64,000 nucleotides of DNA, taken from positions 186,001 through 250,000 of the forward strand of contig NZ_JAEAGO010000001.1 of NCBI RefSeq assembly GCF_016464625.1, in the 5' to 3' direction. Positions 54,135-62,845 of this stretch are shown piece by piece. The notes below the pieces were generated by a model. That model did not search any database. It saw only the letters and a list, made by a program, of their open reading frames with translations, and was not told the origin of the DNA. The stretch's first letter is position 1; every line of letters begins with the position of its first letter. The translations under genes and the position numbers were made by a program. This stretch comes from Penaeicola halotolerans. Lineage in GTDB: Bacteria; Bacteroidota; Bacteroidia; Cytophagales; Cyclobacteriaceae.

Positions 54135-55262
54135 ATGAAAGATAAAATATGGCTTTCCTCACCTCATATGGGGCATATGGAGCAAGTTTTCGTGAAAGAG
54201 GCTTTTGATACCAACTGGGTAGCACCACTAGGTCCTCATGTAGATGGTTTTGAGCAAGACCTGGCGAGATATACAGGAGCTAAACATGCCGCAGTTTTGA
54301 CTTCTGGTACAGCAGCCATTCATCTGGCATTGATTTTACTGGGAGTAGAGAGAGGTGATGAGGTTATCTGCCAGTCTTTTACATTTTCAGCATCAGCTAA
54401 TCCGATCGTTTATCAAGGAGCCACCCCTGTTTTTGTGGATTCTGAGAGAGATACTTGGAATATGTGTCCACAGCATCTCGAGCAGGCTATTAAAGATCGC
54501 TTGTCTAAAGGTAAAAAAGTGAAGGCCATCATTCCAGTGCATCTTTATGGGATGCCCGCTAAAATGCAGGAAATTCAAACTATCGCTACGCAATACAATA
54601 TTCCCATCATAGAAGATGCAGCCGAAGCGCTTGGGTCTAGCTATCAGGGAAAAGCTTGTGGTACATTTGGGGAACTGGGCGTTTTATCGTTTAACGGAAA
54701 TAAAATCATCACTACGAGTGGTGGTGGAGCGCTGATCGGAAATAATGAAAAACAAATCATTCAAGCTAGGTTTTTGGCAACCCAAGCAAGGGATGCAGCG
54801 CCACATTATCAGCACTCTCATATAGGCTACAACTACCGCATGAGCAATATTTCTGCGGGCATTGGAAGAGGTCAGATGATTGTCTTGCCAAATAGAGTTG
54901 CGCAGCGTAGAGCCAATTTTGAATGGTATCGATCACAATTAAGTAAGGCTGGATTTGACTTTCAGCCTGAGGCAAGTAGTAGTTTTAGCAATAGATGGCT
55001 GACTGCACTGACCATAGATCCTAAAGAAACTGGATATGATAGAGAAGCACTTAGGTTAGCGCTAGAAAAAGAAAATATAGAGTCTAGACCACTTTGGAAG
55101 CCGATGCACATGCAACCTATCTTTAAAGAGGCTCCATATTATGGAGAGGGGATAGCAGAAGATTTATTTGACAAGGGACTTTGTCTTCCTAGTGGTAGTA
55201 ATCTAAAAGAGGATGACCTCCTTAGGGTGAAAGAGGTCGTGTCACAACTAACTAGCGGATGA
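54135..55262 (+). CDS. pglE: Sugar nucleotide aminotransferase (PglE/DegT family)
   Basis: A 375-residue PLP enzyme of the DegT/DnrJ/EryC1 class. LSSPHMGHMEQVFVKEAFDT and HAAVLTSGTAAIHLALILLG open the fold, EDAAEALGSSYQGKACGTFG holds the PLP-binding Asp, and the internal lysine is in SFNGNKIITTSGGGALI. It would move an amino group from glutamate to the 4-keto sugar made by PglF. The start is one base after the pglD stop, so the two are coupled. Confidence 0.93.
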   Translation: MKDKIWLSSPHMGHMEQVFVKEAFDTNWVAPLGPHVDGFEQDLARYTGAKHAAVLTSGTAAIHLALILLGVERGDEVICQSFTFSASANPIVYQGATPVFVDSERDTWNMCPQHLEQAIKDRLSKGKKVKAIIPVHLYGMPAKMQEIQTIATQYNIPIIEDAAEALGSSYQGKACGTFGELGVLSFNGNKIITTSGGGALIGNNEKQIIQARFLATQARDAAPHYQHSHIGYNYRMSNISAGIGRGQMIVLPNRVAQRRANFEWYRSQLSKAGFDFQPEASSSFSNRWLTALTIDPKETGYDREALRLALEKENIESRPLWKPMHMQPIFKEAPYYGEGIAEDLFDKGLCLPSGSNLKEDDLLRVKEVVSQLTSG

Positions 55263-55391
55263 CTTATTCATTGATTTATCAAAAGTCTAAGGATTTGAAA
55301 TATACGTATATGTGTCTGTAAATGAGGGTAGTTTTAAATTATCCTTTCATTAATTTCCATCAGAAATACTTCTTTCTTTGAATAGAAATTG

Positions 55392-55399
55392 TATTTTTG
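55392..55399 (+). promoter_or_regulatory. Possible -7 box of pglF
   Basis: TATTTTTG matches TAnnTTTG 44 bases before the pglF ATG. The 180-base gap after pglE leaves room for a promoter. The TTTG upstream (55377-55380) is too close for a standard -33 box. Confidence 0.35.
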
Positions 55400-55442
55400 T
55401 TTTGGTTGAATATGAATAAAAGACCACTAGCCTAACCGTATA

Positions 55443-57347
55443 ATGACTAAGCAAGCAAGATTTCTAAATACCTTGACCATCCTGCCTAGATGGATCATCG
55501 TACTGCTTGACACAGTAGTTTTTGCACTCTCTGCTGTTTTAGCTTACGCGCTACGTCTCAATTTTGAAATAGATGCGATGTATAATATTGACTTCATGAA
55601 TGGGGTCGGACTTTTTACTACCGCAGGTTTACTCTCTATCATTCTGACTAAAAGCTACGCAGGTATCATCAGATACACGGGTGTGCAAGATGGTATGCGT
55701 GTGCTTGGGGCTATTTCACTAGCCTTTTTGATTTCATTGATAGCAAACAATGTTTTGGTTAAAGTATACGATCGAAACATCATTCCATATTCAGTTCTAA
55801 TCATTGGCTTCTTAGTTTCCGCATTTTCATTAATCATCTATAGGCTTTTGGTAAAAGAGCTTTTTGAGTTTTTTAAAAATGGCAATAAAACTGTTCGATC
55901 GGTCGTGATTTTTGGGGCAGGTAGAACTGGAATGCTCACTAGACAGGTGATCAGTAAGGATAATACCGCTAGGCTTAGAATGGTAGGTTTCTTAGAAGAT
56001 GACCAATCTAAAGTAGGCAAGGTAATAGATGGGATTAGAATCTATGATGCTAAAAAGTCAATCAAAGATGTCTTCGAAAAATATTATGTAGATGAAGTAA
56101 TCATCGCTATACCTGACCTCCCGCTCGATAGAAAGAATCAGGTAATTGATATTTGCCTAGAATTTGGAGTAAGAGTAAGTACTGTGCCTCCATTAGAAAA
56201 CTGGACAAACGGAGAGCTAAGTGCAGGCCAAATTAAAAAGGTAAATATAGAAGATCTGCTAGGTAGAGAATCGATCAAGTTGGATAATTCATATGTAAGA
56301 GATGAACTCTCCGACAAAGTCGTCATGATCACGGGAGCTGCTGGCTCTATCGGTAGTGAGATTGTACGTCAGGTAGCTGGATATCAGCCTGCTGCCATCA
56401 TCATGGTAGATCAATGGGAGACTGGACTTTTTGATATCGATGGTGAAGTAGCCATTAAGTTTCCCTTACTGAAAGCGATACCGATCCTTTCGGATATTAG
56501 AGATGAATCTAGGATGAAAGGAGCCTTTGAAACTTTTAGACCTGATATCATCTTTCATGCGGCAGCTTATAAGCATGTTCCTATGATAGAAAATAACCCT
56601 TCAGAAGGAATTAGTTGTAATATCAAAGGAACAAAAATACTGGCTGACTTAGCGACTGCTTATCATGTGGAGAAGTTTGTCATGATCTCTACTGACAAAG
56701 CTGTAAATCCAAGTAATGTCATGGGAGCCTCTAAGCGTATAGCTGAAATCTACGTGCAGTCTCTCAATAACTTCCTGAGAAAATATAATCCCGGTCACAC
56801 GAAGTTTATCACGACTAGATTTGGTAATGTCCTTGGCTCCAATGGTTCAGTGATCCCTCTTTTCAAAAAGCAAATTGAAGAGGGCGGACCAATTAGAGTT
56901 ACTCATCCTGAGATCACAAGGTATTTCATGACCATTCCTGAAGCGTGTCAACTAGTATTGGAAGCTGGAGTCATGGGTAAGGGAGGCGAGATATTTATCT
57001 TCGATATGGGTCAACCTATCAAAATAGTGGAGTTGGCAAAGAAAATGATTCGACTTTCTGGGTTAAAACTAGATGTGGATATAAAAATTCAGTTTACTGG
57101 CTTGAGAGATGGTGAAAAACTCTTCGAAGAGTTATTAAACAATCAAGAGGTAACACTAGCAACACACCATCCGAAGATCATGGTGGCAAAGGTTAGAGAA
57201 TATGATTTTGAGGAAGTGAAGCAAGATATGCTGGAACTTTCAAGCTTGCTTGAAGCATCGGATGAGATGCAGTTTGTAGCTAAGATGAAGTCCATGGTGC
57301 CAGAATACGTGAGTAATGCCTCTAGGTTTACCGCTTTAGATAAATAA
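55443..57347 (+). CDS. pglF: UDP-GlcNAc 4,6-dehydratase (PglF/CapD family)
   Basis: A 634-residue membrane enzyme. Four N-terminal membrane helices (about residues 15-135) are followed by a CoA-binding-like Rossmann domain (VVIFGAGRTGMLTRQVI) and then the catalytic domain with the NAD loop VMITGAAGSIGSEIVRQVAG and STDKAVNPSNVMGASKR, where Met replaces the SDR tyrosine as in this family, followed by GNVLGSNGSVIPLFKKQIEE. It makes the 4-keto-6-deoxy UDP-sugar that starts bacillosamine synthesis. With PglC, PglD and PglE it forms the full pathway. A terminator follows. Confidence 0.92.
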   Translation: MTKQARFLNTLTILPRWIIVLLDTVVFALSAVLAYALRLNFEIDAMYNIDFMNGVGLFTTAGLLSIILTKSYAGIIRYTGVQDGMRVLGAISLAFLISLIANNVLVKVYDRNIIPYSVLIIGFLVSAFSLIIYRLLVKELFEFFKNGNKTVRSVVIFGAGRTGMLTRQVISKDNTARLRMVGFLEDDQSKVGKVIDGIRIYDAKKSIKDVFEKYYVDEVIIAIPDLPLDRKNQVIDICLEFGVRVSTVPPLENWTNGELSAGQIKKVNIEDLLGRESIKLDNSYVRDELSDKVVMITGAAGSIGSEIVRQVAGYQPAAIIMVDQWETGLFDIDGEVAIKFPLLKAIPILSDIRDESRMKGAFETFRPDIIFHAAAYKHVPMIENNPSEGISCNIKGTKILADLATAYHVEKFVMISTDKAVNPSNVMGASKRIAEIYVQSLNNFLRKYNPGHTKFITTRFGNVLGSNGSVIPLFKKQIEEGGPIRVTHPEITRYFMTIPEACQLVLEAGVMGKGGEIFIFDMGQPIKIVELAKKMIRLSGLKLDVDIKIQFTGLRDGEKLFEELLNNQEVTLATHHPKIMVAKVREYDFEEVKQDMLELSSLLEASDEMQFVAKMKSMVPEYVSNASRFTALDK

Positions 57348-57349
57348 AA

Positions 57350-57373
57350 AAAGCTGACCTTTAGGTCAGCTTT
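57350..57373. terminator. Bidirectional terminator between pglF and the CsbD gene
   Basis: AAAGCTGACC and GGTCAGCTTT pair around a four-base loop. The T-run is long on the minus strand and shorter on the plus strand, between two convergent genes. Confidence 0.8.
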
Positions 57374-57397
57374 AATTACATTTCAACTGGATAATGC

Positions 57398-57583
57398 TTA
57401 ATCGTTAAAAAGCATTTTTTTCAATTCGTCTTTCGACTGTCCTGTTTTCTTCTGCAGAGTGCCGAGAAGTTCATCCTCTTTGCCTTCTGCGTATATCAAA
57501 TCATTATCAGTCAGATCGCCATACTTTTGCTTTAACTGACCTTTTAATTCATTCCAATTACCTTTCAATGTGAGCTTGTTCAT
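57398..57583 (-). CDS. CsbD-family small stress protein
   Basis: A 61-residue protein that matches CsbD: KGNWNELKGQLKQKYGDLTD, NDLIYAEGKEDELLGTLQKK, TGQSKDELKK. Members are induced by general stress in other bacteria; the molecular role is unknown. Helical, charged, without signal peptide. Monocistronic. Confidence 0.9.
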   Translation of the reverse strand: MNKLTLKGNWNELKGQLKQKYGDLTDNDLIYAEGKEDELLGTLQKKTGQSKDELKKMLFND

Positions 57584-57718
57584 GTCAATAAAATTTAAAG
57601 TGAAACATGTGAGCTGGTTATAAATGTCTAAAACCCAAAATGAGAAATGTTGCTAAAGCGCATAAGTTTTTAGACTACTCTTACACTTTATATATACGGC
57701 ATCGGTCTCAAAAAGTTG

Positions 57719-57735
57719 CTAATTTTTAAAATTAG
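57719..57735 (-). terminator. Weak hairpin after the DoxX gene
   Basis: CTAATTTTTAAAATTAG is an AT-rich palindrome seven bases past the DoxX stop. Read on the minus strand it is followed by CAACTTTTTG. It may end the TauE-DoxX operon, but the stem is weak. Confidence 0.3.
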
Positions 57736-57741
57736 AGGGTT

Positions 57742-58164
57742 TTATAGCCTTAGATTGCTATCTAAAGACCATTTGCCTCCTCCCTTGATGATCAGGAAAA
57801 TACTACCAAGGAGCATAGACCAATCTGTTCTACTACTATGCATCATCGGCCAAAACCCCTCTTCTGAAAAGATAGTAAATTTAGTAGTGGCGATGGCTAC
57901 TAACATGATGACTAAAGTAGGTACTGCAGCCAATCTAGTAAGCAGTCCAAGGAGTATCAACATGCCAGATAATATCTCAAAAAGACCAACACAGCTCCCT
58001 AGAAATTCAGGATTTGGGAGGCCAATTTTTTCAAATCTACCAGCACCTCTAATGGCTGGAAAGAGGAATTTTTGGATGCCTTCTGACAAAAATACTGTAC
58101 CTACCATAAGTCTGATTAGAAATATACTAGCTTCATTTTTAGTTTGGAGTAGTTTGTTTTTCAT
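57742..58164 (-). CDS. DoxX-family membrane protein
   Basis: A 140-residue protein with four predicted membrane helices. The family phrases are FLIRLMVGTVFLSEGIQKFL near the N-terminus, VGLFEILSGMLILLGLLTRL and the helix AVPTLVIMLVAIATTKF. DoxX-like proteins are found with thiosulfate and other redox systems, but most have no established role. It is 11 bases after the TauE/SafE gene, which suggests an anion-related or redox function in common. Confidence 0.88.
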   Translation of the reverse strand: MKNKLLQTKNEASIFLIRLMVGTVFLSEGIQKFLFPAIRGAGRFEKIGLPNPEFLGSCVGLFEILSGMLILLGLLTRLAAVPTLVIMLVAIATTKFTIFSEEGFWPMMHSSRTDWSMLLGSIFLIIKGGGKWSLDSNLRL

Positions 58165-58175
58165 TATTCTAAAGT

Positions 58176-58949
58176 TTAGATGATGCCCATACCAAGTGCT
58201 AAAGAAATCAATAGAAGCATGATAGCTACCAATCTTTGAATAAAGATCAAGGTTACTTTTTTGAGCAATCTATGACCAATATAAGCTCCTACAATCGCGG
58301 AGATAGTCGCTGAAATAACCAAAGGTAAGTTATCAGTCAGCCCTGCACTGGTAAAGCGTGTGGCATATACTGCAAGTCTAGTAAAGTCTATGAAGCAAGC
58401 AATGATCACAGCTGTTCCCACAAAGGACTCTTTGGATAGTCCGGCCTTGATTAGAAAAGCACTTCTCAATGCTCCCTGATGACCAGAAAGACCACCAAAA
58501 AAGCCACTTAGAAAACCTCCTAGAGGAAGTTTTTCTTTACCAAATTGAAGTCTTTCAAAGAATGGTATAAGATCCATAAGCGCGAAACAGATAAGCAATA
58601 AGGAAATGACAAACTTGATGTAGCTAACTTCGAAGAGTTTTCCTTGAAGGGTATAAGCATAAAGTATGGTATCTTCTGGAAGTTTCAAGAGTGCCCAAGC
58701 CCCTAAAAAGGAGGCTATGATAGCAGGTATACCAAACTTAATCAACACATCTTTGCTAGCACTTTTTCCTACTAAGCCTACCTTAAAAAGGTTATTAAAG
58801 AAATGGACTACACCTGTCAATGCGATAGCGAGATCGACTGGGAAAAAGACGATAAATACTGGCGTGAGGATAGTGCCGAGACCAAATCCTGAGAAAAAAG
58901 TAAGTATGGCTGTGACAAATGCAGCTATACTGATCGTGATGATTTCCAT
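58176..58949 (-). CDS. TauE/SafE-family anion permease
   Basis: A 257-residue membrane protein with about eight helices in two halves, each with a glycine-rich motif (AAFVTAILTFFSGFGLGTIL; PLGGFLSGFFGGLSGHQGAL). This is the TauE/SafE (DUF81) family of sulfite, sulfoacetate or other anion exporters. It leads a two-gene operon with DoxX. The substrate is unknown. Confidence 0.9.
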   Translation of the reverse strand: MEIITISIAAFVTAILTFFSGFGLGTILTPVFIVFFPVDLAIALTGVVHFFNNLFKVGLVGKSASKDVLIKFGIPAIIASFLGAWALLKLPEDTILYAYTLQGKLFEVSYIKFVISLLLICFALMDLIPFFERLQFGKEKLPLGGFLSGFFGGLSGHQGALRSAFLIKAGLSKESFVGTAVIIACFIDFTRLAVYATRFTSAGLTDNLPLVISATISAIVGAYIGHRLLKKVTLIFIQRLVAIMLLLISLALGMGII

Positions 58950-58994
58950 AGTTAAAGATAAGTCTTAAAAGCTTTAATTTTCAAAAATGCAGAC

Positions 58995-59023
58995 TTGTCT
59001 CTACGCCTAATAACTTATCTTTG
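58995..59023 (+). promoter_or_regulatory. Promoter of the DUF3109 gene
   Basis: TTG at 58995-58997, 18 bases, then TATCTTTG at 59016-59023, a full match to the Bacteroidota consensus. The ATG follows 18 bases later. Confidence 0.65.
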
Positions 59024-59041
59024 CTATAAATAATCAAAGTT

Positions 59042-59605
59042 ATGATCATAGTAGGAAATGCCGTCATCAGTGAGGATATCAAAGATCAGTTTTTTGTATG
59101 CGATCTAGAAAAGTGTAAAGGTGCATGCTGTGTAGAAGGTGATGCGGGTGCTCCACTCGAAGATGAGGAGTGTGCTACACTGGAGGAGATATATCCACTA
59201 GTGGCACCCTATCTGACGCAAGAAGGTAGAGATGTCATAGAGACTCAGGGTAAGTGGGTACTTGATAGCGATGGGGATAAATGTACACCGACCATTGGTG
59301 ATAATGCAGAGTGTGCTTATGCGCTATATGATGAAAGAGGAATCTTAAAATGTGGTATAGAAGAAGCTTATAATGATGGGAAAGTAGATTTTAAAAAACC
59401 GATTTCCTGTCACCTGTATCCGATAAGAGTCACTAAGTATGATCAATATGATGCGCTGAACTACGATAGATGGCATATTTGCAATCCAGCATGTAGTTTA
59501 GGAAAAGCTTTGGAGCTGCCTATCTATAAATTTCTAAAAGATGCGCTAGTCAGAAAGTATGGTCAAGATTGGTATGATGAATTGGTGCAGGAGGTAGAAG
59601 GCTGA
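59042..59605 (+). CDS. DUF3109-family cysteine-rich protein
   Basis: A 187-residue cytoplasmic protein of the DUF3109 (YkgJ-related) family. It has many conserved cysteines: [58 protein letters not shown] and [11 protein letters not shown]. The cysteine pattern suits an iron-sulfur or zinc cluster. The family's role is not established. Its stop lies six bases from the stop of the MarR-type gene on the other strand. Confidence 0.9.
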   Translation: MIIVGNAVISEDIKDQFFVCDLEKCKGACCVEGDAGAPLEDEECATLEEIYPLVAPYLTQEGRDVIETQGKWVLDSDGDKCTPTIGDNAECAYALYDERGILKCGIEEAYNDGKVDFKKPISCHLYPIRVTKYDQYDALNYDRWHICNPACSLGKALELPIYKFLKDALVRKYGQDWYDELVQEVEG

Positions 59606-59610
59606 GGCAA

Positions 59611-60198
59611 TTATTTCAACTTCTCGCTATGCGCTTGATTAAGTTTTGAAAGCTGCTGGATCATATCACTTTTAGCACTAGCATCCATTCCGATGAGGAC
59701 TTCATTGATACTGTCTAGTTTCATATAGGCTTCTCTGACTTTTAGCTTCCCACTTTCTGAAAGCATCAATGTCTTTGCTCGCTTATCATTAGGGTCTGTA
59801 TCTTCTATGATCCACCCTTCTTTTTGAAGTCTTTTGATGATGTCATATCCCGTTGAAAGCTCAATGAGATTGATCTCGCAGAGAACTTTTTTTTGTATTC
59901 CTGGTATCCGATCTATGGTAGAGAGAAAGCCAAAATCATCTAGACTGTGGATATTGATTTCATGTAACAGTTCTTTGCTATACAATCTGATAAACTTGTA
60001 TAGTCTAGCGATGAGATAGCCTGCTACGGCATCTTTATTTGCAGTACTTTGATGCTCTATGGCATAGCTTTGTTTTGAACTTTCCCTTTCAACTAGCCAT
60101 TTACCAAAGTCAGCCAGATTACCTTCAGCATTTAAGCTTAAGTATTCTTCCCATTTTTCGATCAGGGGCAGATAGGACGTCATCTTATTTGGTGTCAT
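59611..60198 (-). CDS. MarR-type transcriptional regulator
   Basis: A 195-residue protein with a winged helix-turn-helix. The DNA-binding part is INLIELSTGYDIIKRLQKEG with the MarR wing signature DPNDKRAKTLMLSESGKLKV. It has an unusually long N-terminal helical region (residues 1-75) that differs from typical MarR proteins. It lies divergently to a TonB-dependent receptor gene, with a pair of similar inverted sites between them, so control of that receptor is likely. Confidence 0.85.
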   Translation of the reverse strand: MTPNKMTSYLPLIEKWEEYLSLNAEGNLADFGKWLVERESSKQSYAIEHQSTANKDAVAGYLIARLYKFIRLYSKELLHEINIHSLDDFGFLSTIDRIPGIQKKVLCEINLIELSTGYDIIKRLQKEGWIIEDTDPNDKRAKTLMLSESGKLKVREAYMKLDSINEVLIGMDASAKSDMIQQLSKLNQAHSEKLK

Positions 60199-60202
60199 TT
60201 AC

Positions 60203-60298
60203 TACGAAATCGTTATTTATCAATGAGCTCAATGTATTAAAATTATGAAAAAAATATTTTCAAAGTAGAGAACAAAAATTAAGTGTTATGGTTTCGTA
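60203..60298. promoter_or_regulatory. Pair of inverted sites between the MarR gene and the TonB receptor gene
   Basis: TACGAAATCGTTA (60203-60215) and, on the opposite strand, TACGAAACCATAA (60286-60298) agree at ten of thirteen positions. One lies five bases ahead of the MarR start codon and the other about 47 bases ahead of the receptor ATG. Together they are a likely operator pair for the regulator. Confidence 0.45.
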
Positions 60299-60344
60299 AT
60301 ATTATCAAATGCTTCATCTTTCATCAAAAACAGATTTGAAATCA

Positions 60345-62789
60345 ATGAAATTAAACAAACTACTTTTGATTTTTTGTACGCTGATTACTTTAAAAGTAAA
60401 TGCACAAACTAATGGGGTATTACAAGGGACTATTTTGGATAAAAACACAAAAGAGCCTCTTATTGGAGTATCAGTTGCACTAATAGGTACAGATCCACTT
60501 ATAGGAGGTATCACTGATATCTCAGGGAAGTATCGCATTGAGGCTCCGACTGGCAGTTACAATGTGCGTGCAAGTTTTATAGGCTACAAGTCTGAGCAGC
60601 GTTTCAATATCATCCTAAGCTCAGGGAATGCTTATATCGTCAATTTTGAGTTAGAAGAAGAAGCATCCAATCTAGATGAGGTAGTTGTCACAGTAGGAAG
60701 GGCTGCTTCAGCCGCTACAATTCAGAACCCAATTTCTATTAATAGGTTGAGTACTGAAGAGATTAAGAGTAATCCAGGAGGAAACTTTGACATCTCCAGA
60801 GTGATACAAACACTGCCTGGTGTGGGAGGCTCAGCGGGTACGGGAGGAGCTTTTAGAAATGACATTATCATCAGAGGTGGAGCACCTAATGAAAACGTAT
60901 TTTATCTCGATGGTATAGAGATTCCCGTGATCAATCACTTCCAGACTCAAGGAGGATCAGGTGGCCCAGCAGGTATTTTAAACGTATCCTTTATCGAAGA
61001 CGTCACGCTTAATTCCTCTGGATTCAACGCCAAATATGATAATGCCCTCGCCTCTGTATTTGAATTTAAGCAAAGAGAAGGTAATCAGGAGCGATTTCAA
61101 GGAAATGTCAGATTGAGTGCTACTGAGCTAGCAACTACTTTTGAAGGGCCAGCAGGTAAAAAGACAAACTATCTAGTTTCGGCTAGAAGGTCATATTTGC
61201 AGCTATTGTTCCAAGCGATAGATCTGCCTATCAGACCAAACTATTGGGATTTTCAGTACAAAGTCAGTCACCAGTTGAATGATAAATTAACGCTGACAGC
61301 TTTAGGAGTAGGAGCCATCGATGAGTTCAGGTTTGGTGTGCCTAGAGAGTCTAGTCCAGATAAAGCATATGTCCTTAGAGCTACTCCGAGTAATAATCAG
61401 TGGAACTATACTGTGGGATTTTCATTAAGAAAAAGATTGGCAAACGGCTACAGCTTACTTTCAGTAAGTAGAAATGTGTTTGACAATCGCGTGGATAGGT
61501 TTGAGGACCAAGAGAGTGGAGAGAATAATCAGCGAAATCTAGGTATCCAGTCTCAAGAGGTAGAGAATAAGCTCAGATGGGAAGTCAATAAAAGCCAAGG
61601 ATCATGGAAATATAGCTATGGTCTCATGGCGCAGTACATTGACTTTTCAAATGAGGTGTTTAATGTGGTTCGTAAAGAGCTAAGAGATGAAAACGACCAA
61701 GTAGTTCAACCAGCAGTCGTCTTTGATTATAATGCACAAATAGATTACTTAAGATATGGAGCATTTGGTCAAGTTTCTAGGTCATTTTTCAATAATAGAC
61801 TAGGTTTCAATGCGGGTATCCGTACAGATATGAATAGCTTCACTGATACAGGCATGAATCCACTGAGAACACTTTCGCCAAGAATGTCACTTTCCTATGT
61901 ACTGACTGATAAACTTAACCTGAATGGATCTGTAGGTCAATACTATAAAACACCAATCAATACAGTTTTATCATTTCAAGACGAATCAGGCAATTTTGTC
62001 AATAAGAACAATGAGTACATCGGATCACTTCATTACGTGCTTGGCTTAGAGTATTTGCCAAGAGAAAGTACGCGATTTACAGTAGAGGGCTTCTATAAAA
62101 AATATACGAACTATCCAGTTTCTATCAGAGATGGTATTTCTCTAGCCAATTTGGGAGGTGATTTTTCTGTTGTTGGCAATGAGCCAGTTGCTAGTACTGG
62201 AGATGGGAGAGCTTATGGTTTCGAGTTTTTGTTTCAGCAAAAGTTGATAGAAAACATCTTTGCGGTATTTTCATATACTTATGTCAGGAGTGAGTTTTCA
62301 GGTTTAGATGGTGAGTTTATCTCGTCTTCATGGGATAATCGAAATTTGATCTCAGCACTTTTTGGTAAGAAATTCCCAAAAGGATGGGAGCTTGGTCTGA
62401 AGTATCGATATGCTGGAGGCTCCCCTTTGACACCATTTGATCTAGAGGCTTCAAGACTTAATTTCCTATCATTAGGCACTGGAGTTTTAGATTTTGATAG
62501 GTTGAACTCGGAGCGACTTGGTGGATTTAGCCAGCTAGACGTTCGTATAGATAAGAAGTGGAACTTCCCTAAGTACTCGCTCAATATCTTCTTGGATGTT
62601 CAAAACGCACTTATCACAGTCAATCCGTCTGCACCTAGGTATTCATTCCAGCGAAATGCAGATAATACAGCATTCTTGACAACTGATGGGCAAGCTATCA
62701 GGCCAGATGGATCAAATGGGATTCCTATTTTGCTCATTGATGATGACGCCATCCCGACACCAAGCATTGGGATCATCTTTGAATTCTAA
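60345..62789 (+). CDS. TonB-dependent outer-membrane receptor
   Basis: An 814-residue protein from the ATG at 60345. After the signal peptide (KLLLIFCTLITLKVNAQ) comes a carboxypeptidase-type domain (GVLQGTILDKNTKEPLIGVS), a linker with a TonB-box-like stretch (NLDEVVVTVGRAASA), the plug (IIIRGGAPNENVFYLDGIEI), and a barrel that ends in PSIGIIFEF. It is not paired with a SusD gene, so it resembles siderophore, metal or other single-protein receptors rather than the SusC group. It is divergent from the MarR regulator. The ligand is unknown. Confidence 0.92.
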   Translation: MKLNKLLLIFCTLITLKVNAQTNGVLQGTILDKNTKEPLIGVSVALIGTDPLIGGITDISGKYRIEAPTGSYNVRASFIGYKSEQRFNIILSSGNAYIVNFELEEEASNLDEVVVTVGRAASAATIQNPISINRLSTEEIKSNPGGNFDISRVIQTLPGVGGSAGTGGAFRNDIIIRGGAPNENVFYLDGIEIPVINHFQTQGGSGGPAGILNVSFIEDVTLNSSGFNAKYDNALASVFEFKQREGNQERFQGNVRLSATELATTFEGPAGKKTNYLVSARRSYLQLLFQAIDLPIRPNYWDFQYKVSHQLNDKLTLTALGVGAIDEFRFGVPRESSPDKAYVLRATPSNNQWNYTVGFSLRKRLANGYSLLSVSRNVFDNRVDRFEDQESGENNQRNLGIQSQEVENKLRWEVNKSQGSWKYSYGLMAQYIDFSNEVFNVVRKELRDENDQVVQPAVVFDYNAQIDYLRYGAFGQVSRSFFNNRLGFNAGIRTDMNSFTDTGMNPLRTLSPRMSLSYVLTDKLNLNGSVGQYYKTPINTVLSFQDESGNFVNKNNEYIGSLHYVLGLEYLPRESTRFTVEGFYKKYTNYPVSIRDGISLANLGGDFSVVGNEPVASTGDGRAYGFEFLFQQKLIENIFAVFSYTYVRSEFSGLDGEFISSSWDNRNLISALFGKKFPKGWELGLKYRYAGGSPLTPFDLEASRLNFLSLGTGVLDFDRLNSERLGGFSQLDVRIDKKWNFPKYSLNIFLDVQNALITVNPSAPRYSFQRNADNTAFLTTDGQAIRPDGSNGIPILLIDDDAIPTPSIGIIFEF

Positions 62790-62817
62790 CAACTTACTTG
62801 ATAACCAAACCAAAAAG

Positions 62818-62841
62818 AAAGGCTACCCTAGGGTAGCCTTT
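62818..62841. terminator. Bidirectional terminator between the receptor gene and accC
   Basis: AAAGGCTACCCT and AGGGTAGCCTTT form a perfect 24-base palindrome, with T-rich sequence on both sides. It lies between two convergent genes. Confidence 0.88.
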
Positions 62842-62845
62842 TCTA

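Noticed and set aside
57716-58183. A 155-residue plus-strand frame opposite the DoxX gene
   Set aside because: The minus-strand DoxX protein has clear membrane helices and family motifs; the opposite frame has none.
58950-58975. TTAAAG/CTTTAA repeat before the TauE/SafE start codon as another start-codon hairpin
   Set aside because: Only six AT-rich pairs, which are expected by chance in sequence of this composition. The 5-6 pair repeats at the porin, CsbD and 31.9-kb OM protein starts were treated with the same caution.
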